A program made the position numbers and the translations under genes. From JAGOME01 sp039812375 (lineage in GTDB: Bacteria; Actinomycetota; Actinomycetes; Actinomycetales; Dermatophilaceae): a DNA stretch of 64,000 nt. Shown here piece after piece: positions 10,335-17,921 of the stretch. The stretch covers positions 1 through 64,000 of the forward strand of contig JBDIAO010000002.1 in assembly GCA_039812375.1 (NCBI GenBank), read 5' to 3'. Every line of letters starts with the position of its first letter. The stretch's first letter is position 1. The notes below the pieces were generated by a model, which ran no database searches, was not told the origin of the DNA, and saw nothing but the letters and a program-made list of their open reading frames with translations.

Positions 10335-11380
10335 TCCTGCCCCAGGTCGCGGTGGACCACGAACGTCGTCACCGCCGGGCTGGACAGTCGGGTGGCGAGT
10401 TCCTCGGCGATCGCCACCGAGCGGTGTTTGCCGCCGGTGCAGCCGACCGCCAGAGTGGCATACCGACGTCCCTCCGCGGCATACCCCTTCCGGACGGTCT
10501 CGATGAGCGCGACGAGCCGGTCGACGAACTCCTCAGCACCCTCGGCGCCGAGGACGTAGGCCGCCACCTGCTCGTCGCGACCGGTGAGAGCCTTGAGCTC
10601 AGGCACCCAGAAGGGGTTAGGCAGGAAGCGCAGATCGAAAACGAAGTCGGCGTCGAGTGGCAGGCCGTACTTGAATCCGAAGGACATCACCGCCAGCCGC
10701 ACGCTCTCGCCATGCGCGGGGTCGGTCAGGGCCTTCACCTTGGCGGTCAGCTGGTGCACATTCAGGCTTGAGGTGTCGATGACGAGGTCGGCCTCGGAGC
10801 GCACGTCGGACAGAGCCTCCCGTTCCCGGTGGATGCCGTCGAGGAGCCGCCCTTCGCCTTGCAGCGGATGCGGGCGGCGCACCGACTCGAACCGGCGCAC
10901 GAGAGCCTCGTCGGAAGCATCGAGGAAGAGCATCCGAGGCCGCCAGTCGTGGCTGCGCAACCCGTCCAGCGTGCTGCGCAGCCCCTCGAGGGCACTGGCC
11001 CAGTCGTCGAGCAGCTGCTGGGCCCGCACGACAGCCGCCATCGGCGGGGCGTCTTTGCCGTCGCGCTGGGCTTGGCGCGCCAGCTTGGCCAAGGCGACGA
11101 GGAGCGAGGGGGGGAGGTTGTCGACGACATACCATCCTTGGTCCTCGAGGACGTTCGCCGCGGTCGTGCGGCCTGCTCCGCTCATCCCGGTGACGATGAC
11201 GAAGTCCCGGTGGCTCAGCGGAGAGAGCCGGTGTCGCGCACGGCGTCGCCCCCCTCGCTCGAGCGCTGACCTGTCGCCACCTCGGCTGTCGCCCACCGAT
11301 CCGTCGCCCGCTGATCCTTCCCCCGCCGATCCGTCACTGGCTCCGGCACCCATCGCGCCCGTGATGTCCTCCTCACCCAT
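10331..11380 (-). CDS. rapZ: RapZ family nucleotide-binding protein with low-complexity N-terminal extension
   Basis: RapZ proteins bind nucleotides or small RNAs and connect amino-sugar metabolism to gene regulation in E. coli; the actinobacterial role is less clear. The 349-aa protein has a P-loop VTGMSGAGRTTAANVLED near residue 68 and the C-terminal signature CTGGKHRSVAIAEEL. The P-loop carries Arg where Lys is usual. The start chosen is ATG 11380, which overlaps the uvrC stop by eight bases. The first 58 residues are a Gly/Ser/Asp-rich repeat (GSAGEGSAGDGSVGD) not present in standard RapZ; an internal start would remove it. Confidence 0.9.
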   Translation of the reverse strand: MGEEDITGAMGAGASDGSAGEGSAGDGSVGDSRGGDRSALERGGRRRARHRLSPLSHRDFVIVTGMSGAGRTTAANVLEDQGWYVVDNLPPSLLVALAKLARQAQRDGKDAPPMAAVVRAQQLLDDWASALEGLRSTLDGLRSHDWRPRMLFLDASDEALVRRFESVRRPHPLQGEGRLLDGIHREREALSDVRSEADLVIDTSSLNVHQLTAKVKALTDPAHGESVRLAVMSFGFKYGLPLDADFVFDLRFLPNPFWVPELKALTGRDEQVAAYVLGAEGAEEFVDRLVALIETVRKGYAAEGRRYATLAVGCTGGKHRSVAIAEELATRLSSPAVTTFVVHRDLGQE

Positions 11381-13310
11381 CGAGTACCTCCCCGGTCGTG
11401 ACGTTGACGGCCGGCGTCGCCTCCGCGCCCCCAGCCAAGCCGTTGAGGATCGCCGTGGCAAGTGCGGGGCCGATCCCGGGCACGCTGCACAGTGCCTGCA
11501 CGTCAGCGGTCCGGATTCGCTTGACCGACCCGAAGGCGCGCAACAGGGCCTTGCGCTTGACCTCACCGAGGCCGGGTATGCCGTCAAGTGCGCTCTGGGT
11601 CATTGCTGCACTGCGCCGCTGGCGGTGGAACGTAATCGCGAACCTGTGGGCCTCGTCCCGCAGCCGCTGCAGCAGATAGAGCCCCTCGCTCGTGCGCGGC
11701 AGGATGACCGGGTAGTCCTCCCCGGGCAGCCACACCTCCTCGAGTCGTTTGGCCAGGCCGATGAGCCCGACGTCAACGACTCCGACGTCGCGCAGTGCGG
11801 CGGCCGCGGCGTTCACCTGCGGCAGGCCCCCGTCGACCACGATGAGACTCGGCGGATACGCGAAACGCCGCAACCGACCGGTCTCCTCGTCCCGGCCGGG
11901 GCCAGCCGCGCGGTCGGCAAGGAGTCGCTGGAAGCGCCGGGTGAGAACCTCGTGCATGGCCGCGGTGTCGTCGGTGCGACCGTCGCCGTCCCCCCGGATG
12001 ACGAACCGGCGGTACTCCGACTTGCGGGGCAGCCCGTCCTCGAAGACGACCATCGAGCCGACGACCTCCTGGCCTTGGACGTGGCTGATGTCGTAGCACT
12101 CGATCCGCAACGGGTTCTCGTCGAGATGGAGATGATCTTGGAGCTGCTGCAGAGCCTGGCCACGGGTCGTCAGGTCGCCCGCCCTGCTGACCTTGTGCCG
12201 TGCCAGGCTCTGGGTCGCGTTGCGCGCGACGGTCTCGAGCAGGGCTCGCTTGTCGCCGCGCCGGGGCACCCGCAGGTCGACCCGGGAGCCACGCAAGCCG
12301 CAGAGCCAGTCAGCGAGGGTCTCGTGCTCTGGGGGCAGGACGGGCACCAGCACCTCCTTGGGGACCGCGTCCCCGGACTCCCCTCCGTAGACTTGCTGGA
12401 GCAGGTGTTCGATCACCTCCGGAGTGGACTCGGCGTCCCGTTCCGCGACCCAGCCACGTTGCCCACGCACCCGGCCGCGCCGGACGTGGAACACCTGGAC
12501 GGCGACCTCGAGTTCGTCCTCGGCGAGCGCGAACACGTCGGCGTCGGTGGCATCGGGCAGGACGACCGCGGACCTCTCGAGCACCCGGTCCAGAGCGGCC
12601 AGGTCATCGCGCAGGCGGGCGGCTTCCTCGAACTCCAGGACAGCCGCCGCGCCACGCATACGTTCCTCGATCCGTCGGCGGAACTTGCCCGTCTCGCCGG
12701 CCATGAACTCACAGAACTCCTCAGCGATCTGCCGGTGGGTGGCCGCGTCGACTCGGCCCACACACGGGGCGGAGCACTTGTCGATATATCCCAGAAGGCA
12801 CGGACGGCCCACCTGCTCGGCACGTCTGAACACTCCTGGGGAGCAGGTGCGCACGGGAAAGACCCGGAGCACGAGATCGAGGGTCTCCCGGATGGCCCAG
12901 GCGTGCGCATAGGGACCGAAGTAGCGGACGCCCTTGCGTTTGGCGCCGCGCAGGACCATCGCCCGGGGGTACTCCTCAGCCATAGTCACCGCGAGATACG
13001 GATAGGACTTGTCGTCGCGGTAGCGGACGTTGAATCGCGGATCGAACTCCTTGATCCAGCTGTACTCGAGTTGGAGGGCCTCGACCTCGGTGGCTACGAC
13101 GGTCCACTCGACCTTCGCCCCGGTGCTGACCATGCTCGCGGTGCGCGGGTGCAGCCCCGCGACGTCCTGAAAGTAGGAAGAGAGCCGGGCTCGCAGGTTC
13201 TTGGCTTTGCCGACATAGATGACCCGGCCGTGATCGTCTCGGAAGCGGTAGACCCCCGGTTCGGTCGGGATCGACCCCGGCGCCGGTCGGTACGTGGACG
13301 GGTCGGCCAT
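11373..13310 (-). CDS. uvrC: Excinuclease ABC subunit C
   Basis: UvrC makes both incisions in nucleotide excision repair. The 645-aa protein has an N-terminal GIY-YIG nuclease (GVYRFRDDHGRVIYVGKAKNL near residue 20), a UVR domain near residues 205-240, an RNase H-like nuclease core containing ECYDISHVQG, and C-terminal helix-hairpin-helix motifs (DGIPGLGEVKRKALL). I take the ATG at 13310 rather than the one three codons upstream. It heads the uvrC-rapZ-yvcK-whiA unit. Its upstream region holds the repeats listed at 13391-13565. Confidence 0.96.
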   Translation of the reverse strand: MADPSTYRPAPGSIPTEPGVYRFRDDHGRVIYVGKAKNLRARLSSYFQDVAGLHPRTASMVSTGAKVEWTVVATEVEALQLEYSWIKEFDPRFNVRYRDDKSYPYLAVTMAEEYPRAMVLRGAKRKGVRYFGPYAHAWAIRETLDLVLRVFPVRTCSPGVFRRAEQVGRPCLLGYIDKCSAPCVGRVDAATHRQIAEEFCEFMAGETGKFRRRIEERMRGAAAVLEFEEAARLRDDLAALDRVLERSAVVLPDATDADVFALAEDELEVAVQVFHVRRGRVRGQRGWVAERDAESTPEVIEHLLQQVYGGESGDAVPKEVLVPVLPPEHETLADWLCGLRGSRVDLRVPRRGDKRALLETVARNATQSLARHKVSRAGDLTTRGQALQQLQDHLHLDENPLRIECYDISHVQGQEVVGSMVVFEDGLPRKSEYRRFVIRGDGDGRTDDTAAMHEVLTRRFQRLLADRAAGPGRDEETGRLRRFAYPPSLIVVDGGLPQVNAAAAALRDVGVVDVGLIGLAKRLEEVWLPGEDYPVILPRTSEGLYLLQRLRDEAHRFAITFHRQRRSAAMTQSALDGIPGLGEVKRKALLRAFGSVKRIRTADVQALCSVPGIGPALATAILNGLAGGAEATPAVNVTTGEVLDG

Positions 13311-13390
13311 GCCACCCACTCTAGAGATTCAGGTCCGCCCCACCCATACGCCCAGGAACCCGACCCCACCCGCCTCACCCGTTCCACTCG

Positions 13391-13446
13391 TCCCATCACC
13401 ACCTCACGCGCCCCACCAGTCCCATCACCACCTCACGCGCCCCACC
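13391..13446. repeat. Two tandem copies of a 27-bp sequence, 29-bp period
   Basis: A 27-base unit starting TCCCATCACCACCTCACGCG occurs at 13391-13417 and again, identical, at 13420-13446. It is C-rich, lies between uvrC and the DUF559 gene, and leads straight into the double-hairpin repeat. Its reverse complement resembles the GGCGGG-rich tail after the right-hand repeat copy (14740-14765), so it may be part of the same element. Confidence 0.85.
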
Positions 13447-13451
13447 TGTCC

Positions 13452-13514
13452 CACGATTTCGGGATGCTCCCGGAATCATGGCGACACCCCGGAAGGTTTC
13501 CGGGGTGTCGCCAT
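13452..13514. repeat. Double-hairpin intergenic repeat, copy 1 (inverted)
   Basis: An imperfect hairpin (CACGATTTCGGGA / TCCCGGAATCATG) is followed by a perfect one: ATGGCGACACCCCGGAA pairs over 17 bases with 13498-13514 around a 3-base loop. The same two modules occur at 14679-14739 and 46721-46780 but in the opposite order, so this copy is inverted relative to them. It lies just after the DUF559 gene's stop, in its transcription direction. Confidence 0.9.
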
Positions 13515-13515
13515 G

Positions 13516-13565
13516 CTTGCGGGGTGTCACGCTCGCTTGCGGGGTGTCACGCTCGCTTGCGGGGG
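13516..13565. repeat. 20-bp tandem repeat, about 2.5 units
   Basis: The unit CTTGCGGGGTGTCACGCTCG occurs at 13516-13535 and 13536-13555, followed by a partial copy. It shares GGGGTGTC with the adjacent hairpin arm, suggesting it arose from it. The stop codon of the DUF559 gene (13547-13549) lies inside the repeat, so its C-terminal residues are encoded by repeat sequence. Confidence 0.85.
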
Positions 13566-14554
13566 CCTAGGTTCGGCGCAGGCGCCTCCACCTCCGCATG
13601 CGAGTGGGTATGCCGTCCGTCGGTTCGAGATCGCCCGGTACTCGGCGCAGAACCAGACAGTGCGGCTGCCGCCCTGACCCACGACAGCATGAGCCTCGGC
13701 CGGTCGAGATCAGCCCAGGTCACCCGAACCAGGCTCCAACCCAGCCGGCGAAGACGGTCCTCACGCTTCTTCTCCCGCCAGAGAGCCTCGACGCCCCCGT
13801 CGTCGTACTTCACGCGCCCGTCGAACTCGAGGAGGACTCTGGTGCCCCTCACCCTGAAGTCCGCCCTGGCGATGACCTGGCCCTGCTCGATCACCACGAA
13901 CTGAGGCTCGAGATCGACCCCAAGGCAGGTGAGGGCGACCCGCAGGAGAGACTCGCCGACACTCTCGCTGCGCGCATCGCTCAAGCGGAGCATCGCGTGC
14001 GCACGCTGGATGTGGCGGTGGCCCAATCGGCCTGCGACCGTCATCTCGAGTTGCTCCCGGGTGACAGCGCCACTGTGCAAGGCCTGGTCCGCGGCCACGA
14101 CTCCGGCGAGAGCCCCGTGCCTTTGGCTCGCCTGGACCACTGCGGTGGCGATGGGAACAGCTGGGCCCAGCCATGTCGTCACTGCGTCGCCGCTCAGTGG
14201 GCGAAGCAGTGCCCCGCTTCGGGAGAGTTGACGCCGCAGCGGCCTCTCCAGCAAGGCTCGGGACAGTCCACATCCCCAGACCGGTAGGTGATGGGCCAGC
14301 AGCGCGGACGGGCCAGCCAGGACAGCATCCGGATAGAGCAGCAGGAGCGCCCGACACAGCTCGATGTGCGCGTCCTCGGCTCGCGTAGGCGCGGAGCCCA
14401 CGGCATACGCTCCGCGGGCGAGCCTCCGGACGGCTGCCGAAGACACGAGGGAACTGAGTGTGTACGAGCAGACTCCGAGGTTCCCGGCCTGGGCCGCGGT
14501 GAACACACCGTTCTGAGCTTGCGCCATGCGCAACACCTGGGTCACGTTGTCCAT
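13547..14554 (-). CDS. DUF559/Vsr-like nuclease-domain protein with AbiEi-type N-terminal helix-turn-helix
   Basis: A 335-aa protein. The N-terminus (QNGVFTAAQAGNLGVCSYTL, then RLARGAYAV) matches the winged-helix of AbiEi-like antitoxins. The C-terminal part (about 195-285) matches DUF559, a PD-(D/E)XK domain related to very-short-patch repair nucleases, with D232, E243, D245 and K249 in ADF and LLEFDGRVKY and the closing LRRLGWSLVRVTW. No AbiEii nucleotidyltransferase toxin is adjacent, so it is an orphan. Residues after about 300 are a hydrophilic tail running into a tandem repeat. A start at 14527 preceded by AGGTG is equally possible. The gene sits between inverted copies of a double-hairpin repeat. 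Its function is unknown. Confidence 0.75.
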   Translation of the reverse strand: MDNVTQVLRMAQAQNGVFTAAQAGNLGVCSYTLSSLVSSAAVRRLARGAYAVGSAPTRAEDAHIELCRALLLLYPDAVLAGPSALLAHHLPVWGCGLSRALLERPLRRQLSRSGALLRPLSGDAVTTWLGPAVPIATAVVQASQRHGALAGVVAADQALHSGAVTREQLEMTVAGRLGHRHIQRAHAMLRLSDARSESVGESLLRVALTCLGVDLEPQFVVIEQGQVIARADFRVRGTRVLLEFDGRVKYDDGGVEALWREKKREDRLRRLGWSLVRVTWADLDRPRLMLSWVRAAAALSGSAPSTGRSRTDGRHTHSHAEVEAPAPNLGPRKRA

Positions 14555-14678
14555 GTCCCCGACGTTGACAGTGCCGACGGGCTCCGCGAGCTACGCCTGG
14601 AGGTCCTGTGGACCAACCGGTCACGCCTCCCCTACCTGTGGAGGAAGGGGCGCGTCGGGCGCGACACCCCGGGAGGTT

Positions 14679-14739
14679 GGCGACATCCCGGAAACCTTCC
14701 GGGGTGTCGCCACGATTTCGGGATCATCCCGAAATCGTG
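14679..14739. repeat. Double-hairpin intergenic repeat, copy 2
   Basis: First hairpin: GGCGACATCCCGGAA pairs with TTCCGGGGTGTCGCC with one mismatch. Second hairpin: CACGATTTCGGGAT pairs perfectly over 14 bases with ATCCCGAAATCGTG around one base. A GGCGGG-rich tail follows. Module order is the reverse of copy 1, so copies 1 and 2 face each other around the DUF559 gene. It may also terminate the Rieske or DUF559 transcripts. Confidence 0.9.
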
Positions 14740-14771
14740 AGGCGGGCGGGGCGGGTGAGGCGGGTGATGCG

Positions 14772-15212
14772 CTAGCTGACGCTGAGCCCGTCGGCGGAGA
14801 CGGTCACCGACTTCTTCGGCAGGGCCTTCTCGGCGGGACCGCGCCTGACCGCCCCCGTTGCCGCGTCGAACTGACTGCCGTGGCAGGGACAGGTGATGAG
14901 CCCGTCTTTCACGCTCCCCACCGTGCACCCGGCGTGGGTGCATGTCGCGCTGAACGCCTCGAAGGTGCCCTGAGTGGGCTGGGTGAGAACTACGTCGAGC
15001 TTGGGGAACACCTTGCCCCCACCGACTGGGATCTCCGCGGGACTGATCAGCTGGCCGGCACCTGACGCCGTCTGCGTCCCCGCGGCAGCTGAACTCGACG
15101 CCGACCCGCCCTGATCGGCGCCGCAACCGCTCAGGGCGAGTCCGGCCGCTCCCACGACACTGACGCCGACGAGACGAACTGCCGTCCGTCGGTCCAGCGG
15201 ATCCTTGGTCAT
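14772..15212 (-). CDS. Tat-exported Rieske [2Fe-2S] lipoprotein
   Basis: A 146-aa electron-transfer protein. The N-terminus DRRTAVRLVGVSVVG is a twin-arginine signal, and LALSGC is a lipobox, so it should be exported folded and anchored at the outer face of the membrane. A Ser/Ala-rich linker follows. The cluster motifs CTHAGC and CPCHGSQF supply the two Cys and two His ligands. The ATG at 15212 follows GGAG at a good distance; an ATG at 15224 has none. No cytochrome b or oxidase gene is nearby, so the partner is unknown. Confidence 0.88.
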   Translation of the reverse strand: MTKDPLDRRTAVRLVGVSVVGAAGLALSGCGADQGGSASSSAAAGTQTASGAGQLISPAEIPVGGGKVFPKLDVVLTQPTQGTFEAFSATCTHAGCTVGSVKDGLITCPCHGSQFDAATGAVRRGPAEKALPKKSVTVSADGLSVS

Positions 15213-15516
15213 CGAAGACTCCATTCTGTGGGTCAGCACCGGGGTCGAGTATGCCGCGTGCAGCTGAACGCGCCCCGCCGGTCCGGCCAGGCGGGCCCCA
15301 GACCCAACCACGGAAGCCACCGTGGTCCCGGAGCGCGCCAAGGAAAGGTAACTCGTTGGTAACGACTCTGCCTGCGCACCCGTGAGGGGGTGGCTGGGGT
15401 CCGGACCTGCCGTTACTCTTCTCCAAGTTTGCCGACAGGGTGAGCTTGGGGCGGTTGACAAGACGAAGAAGACAACGAGACCGCCCACGAAGAGATAATT
15501 CCCAACAGGAGGAAAC
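15213..15516. other. Divergent intergenic region, Rieske gene / ABC importer
   Basis: This 304-base stretch has no credible ORF. It must contain promoters for both flanking genes. A TACTCT at 15414-15419 fits a -10 element for the importer, and TTGACA at 15455-15460 fits a -35 but lacks a matching -10. The interrupted inverted repeat GGGCGGT/ACCGCCC (15449-15486) could form a leader hairpin before the AGGAGG at 15507-15512. Confidence 0.4.
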
Positions 15517-16743
15517 GTGCCTCAGCGTTCCGTGGTGATGATCGGCAGCACGCTGGTCGTCGCATCCCTCGCCCTGGCCGGTTGCGGCTCGCGATCCGAC
15601 AACGCCGGCTCGGGTGGTGGCAGCGACAGCGGTGGCAAGGTGGTCACCATCGGTGTCATCGCGCCGCTCTCGGGCGACCTCGCTGCCCTGGGCAAGGGGA
15701 TCCAGAACAGTGTCGACCTGGCCATCAGGCAGGCCAACGAAAGCAAGGCCGTGCCTGGCTGGACGATCAAGATGTCCGCTCAGGACGACGAGGCCAAGCC
15801 GGATGTCGGCAAGAACGCTGCGACCAAGCTCGCCTCGGACGACACCGTCATCGGCGTGGTCGGCACACTCAACTCATCAGTGGCCCAGAGTGTGCAGCCC
15901 GTTCTCGCCGCCGCGGACATCGCCCAGATCTCCCCGGCCAACACCAACCCGAGCCTGACCAAGGGTGCGGACTTCGCGACGAGCCCCAAGCGCACCTACC
16001 CAGGCTACTTCCGGACCTGCACCACCGATGCGATCCAGGGCCCCTTCGCCGCCCAGTACCTGTTCAACAAGGCGGGGATCAAGGAAGTCGCGACGATCCA
16101 CGACAAGAAGACCTACGGCCAGGGCCTGGCCGAGGCCTTCGCGGCCGAGTTCGAGAAGCTCGGCGGCAAGGTCGTCTCCAAAGAGACGATCAACCCGGAC
16201 GACGACAAGTACGACGCAGTGATCAGCAAGGTCAAGCCGACCAACCCGGGTGCGGTCTACTACGGCGGCGAGTACCCGCAGGCTGGCCCGCTGTCCCAGC
16301 AGATGAAGGCGGCCGGACTCAACGTCCCGCTCATGGGTGGTGACGGCATCTTCGACCCGAAGTTCATCGAACTGGCCGGCGCGACCTCCAACGGTGACCT
16401 GGCCACCTCGGTCGGCGCCCCGACCGAGACGCTGGACTCGGCCAAGGCCTTCGTCGAGGCATACGGCAAGGCCGGGTTCTCCGAGCCGTATGGCGCCTAC
16501 GGTGCCTACGCCTATGACGCCGCCCAGGCAATCATCGAAGGCATGAAGGTCTCGCTCAAGGACGCCACGAGCGTCAAGGACGCCCGCAAGGCGACCATCG
16601 AGGCGATCGGCAAGGTCTCCTTCGAGGGTGCGACCGGGACCGTGTCATTCGACGAGTTCGGCGACACGACCAACCGAGTTCTCACCGTCTACGTGGTCGA
16701 GGGTGGCAAGTGGGTGGCCAAGCTCACCGACACCTTCAAGTGA
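15517..16743 (+). CDS. Branched-chain amino acid-type ABC transporter substrate-binding lipoprotein
   Basis: A 408-aa extracytoplasmic receptor of the LivJ/LivK (peripla_BP_6) family. It has a short signal peptide with lipobox LALAGC, a Gly/Ser linker, then the family opening VTIGVIAPLSGDLAALGKGIQNSVDLA and a type I binding-protein body with the SPANTNPSLT hinge region. The GTG at 15517 follows a strong AGGAGG. It is the first gene of a five-gene importer unit ending at 21158. The ligand is probably a branched-chain or related amino acid, but binding specificity cannot be read from sequence. Confidence 0.92.
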   Translation: MPQRSVVMIGSTLVVASLALAGCGSRSDNAGSGGGSDSGGKVVTIGVIAPLSGDLAALGKGIQNSVDLAIRQANESKAVPGWTIKMSAQDDEAKPDVGKNAATKLASDDTVIGVVGTLNSSVAQSVQPVLAAADIAQISPANTNPSLTKGADFATSPKRTYPGYFRTCTTDAIQGPFAAQYLFNKAGIKEVATIHDKKTYGQGLAEAFAAEFEKLGGKVVSKETINPDDDKYDAVISKVKPTNPGAVYYGGEYPQAGPLSQQMKAAGLNVPLMGGDGIFDPKFIELAGATSNGDLATSVGAPTETLDSAKAFVEAYGKAGFSEPYGAYGAYAYDAAQAIIEGMKVSLKDATSVKDARKATIEAIGKVSFEGATGTVSFDEFGDTTNRVLTVYVVEGGKWVAKLTDTFK

Positions 16744-16771
16744 GTCGTCACTGACCGCGTGATGCGCACCT

Positions 16772-16809
16772 CGAACGGCGGGGATGGCCCAGGCCAACCC
16801 CGCCGTTCG
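16772..16809 (+). terminator. 12-bp perfect hairpin after the substrate-binding protein gene
   Basis: CGAACGGCGGGG pairs exactly with CCCCGCCGTTCG around a 14-base loop, 30 bases after the stop. No U-tract follows. In importer operons such a hairpin commonly limits read-through and protects the mRNA of the abundant receptor. Confidence 0.65.
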
Positions 16810-16903
16810 CCTGCCTACGCGCACCATACGTCGCTGAACCCGAGGCGCGGCGAGAGTCCGACGCGGAGCGACCACCGCGACACCGTCCTCACCTCGCTCA
16901 ATG

Positions 16904-16919
16904 AGTGATGTAGATCACA
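16904..16919. promoter_or_regulatory. CRP/GlxR-type binding site upstream of livH
   Basis: AGTGATGTAGATCACA fits the TGTGA-N6-TCACA consensus at 9 of the 10 defined positions, with intact GTGA and TCAC half-sites. It lies 55 bases before the livH start and after the hairpin that follows the receptor gene, so it could give the permease and ATPase genes their own cAMP-responsive promoter. No clear -10 element was identified. Confidence 0.6.
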
Positions 16920-16973
16920 TCGTCACCCGCTACGCTCCCCCCAGCCACAACATCCCGACACCGAGGAGTTCAC

Positions 16974-17921
16974 GTGGAAGCCTTCGCCCAGCAGCTCGTC
17001 AACGGGCTGACCCTGGGCTCGCTCTATGCCTTGATCGCGGTGGGTTACACCGTCGTCTACGGCATCGTCCAACTGATCAACTTCGCCCACGGTGAGGTGT
17101 TCATGATCGGTGCGTTCGGTGCCTTGTCGACGTGGCTCATCCTCTTCAAGGGCCAGACCGGGCTCTGGGTTCTGCCGTTCATGATCATCGGCGCAATGAT
17201 CGCCTCGGTGCTCACGGCCGTGGTCATGGAACGAGTCGCCTACCGACCGCTGCGGGGGGCTCCCCGCCTGGCCCCGCTCATCACGGCGATCGGGATCTCG
17301 GTCTTCCTCCAGGAGTTCGTCCGGCTCTTCTACGGGCGGGTCCCCTTCGTCAACTTCCCCGACGCCAAGCAGAAGGTCACCTTCCCGCAGATCGACGTCG
17401 TCACCGGACCTGCGTTGACCCTGGGTGGGGTGACCATCCAGCGGGCGGCGCTGTTCACCATCGGCTGTCTGTTGATGAGCGCCGCGGGGCTGTGGTATTT
17501 CATCAACCGAACGAAGATGGGCCGGGGGATGCAGGCGGTCTCGCAGGACCCGGACACCGCCCGCCTCATGGGGATCAACGTCGACCGGGTCATCGTGGTC
17601 GCCTTCGCGCTCGGCGCTTTCCTCGCCGCCCTCGCCGGGGTCGCCCAGGGTCTCCAAGTGACCAACATCAACTTCCGGATGGGCTTCCTCGCGGGCCTGA
17701 AGGCGTTCACCGCCGCCGTCCTCGGCGGCATCGGCAACATCTGGGGAGCCGTCGTCGGTGGCCTCGTGCTCGGGATCGTCGAAGCGATGGCCGTCCAGTT
17801 CATCCCGGGAACGTTCGGGGGTAGCCCGTGGAAGGATGTGTGGGCGTTCGCCATGCTCATCATCGTCCTGGTCTTCCGACCCCAGGGGCTTCTCGGCGCG
17901 AGGGTGGTGGACCGGGCATGA
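16974..17921 (+). CDS. livH: ABC transporter permease, LivH type
   Basis: A 315-aa inner-membrane subunit with about eight hydrophobic helices. The N-terminal FAQQLVNGLTLGSLYALIAVGYTVVYGIVQLINFAHGE is the classic LivH signature, cited here only as a recognisable motif in two parts: NGLTLGSLYALIAVGYT and INFAHGE. The loop KAFTAAVLGGIGNIWGAV contacts the ATPase. The start is a GTG preceded by GAGGAG. The stop overlaps the next ATG (ATGA). Confidence 0.93.
   Translation: MEAFAQQLVNGLTLGSLYALIAVGYTVVYGIVQLINFAHGEVFMIGAFGALSTWLILFKGQTGLWVLPFMIIGAMIASVLTAVVMERVAYRPLRGAPRLAPLITAIGISVFLQEFVRLFYGRVPFVNFPDAKQKVTFPQIDVVTGPALTLGGVTIQRAALFTIGCLLMSAAGLWYFINRTKMGRGMQAVSQDPDTARLMGINVDRVIVVAFALGAFLAALAGVAQGLQVTNINFRMGFLAGLKAFTAAVLGGIGNIWGAVVGGLVLGIVEAMAVQFIPGTFGGSPWKDVWAFAMLIIVLVFRPQGLLGARVVDRA

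Noticed and set aside
10584..13904. A 1106-codon open frame on the plus strand
   Set aside because: It is antisense to rapZ and uvrC, which are unambiguous; long antisense frames are expected at this GC content and its residue composition (Arg/Ser/Pro-rich) matches no family.
13452..14739. An insertion sequence defined by the inverted hairpin repeats
   Set aside because: No transposase is encoded between them and I could not identify target-site duplications; kept only as a repeat-flanked gene.
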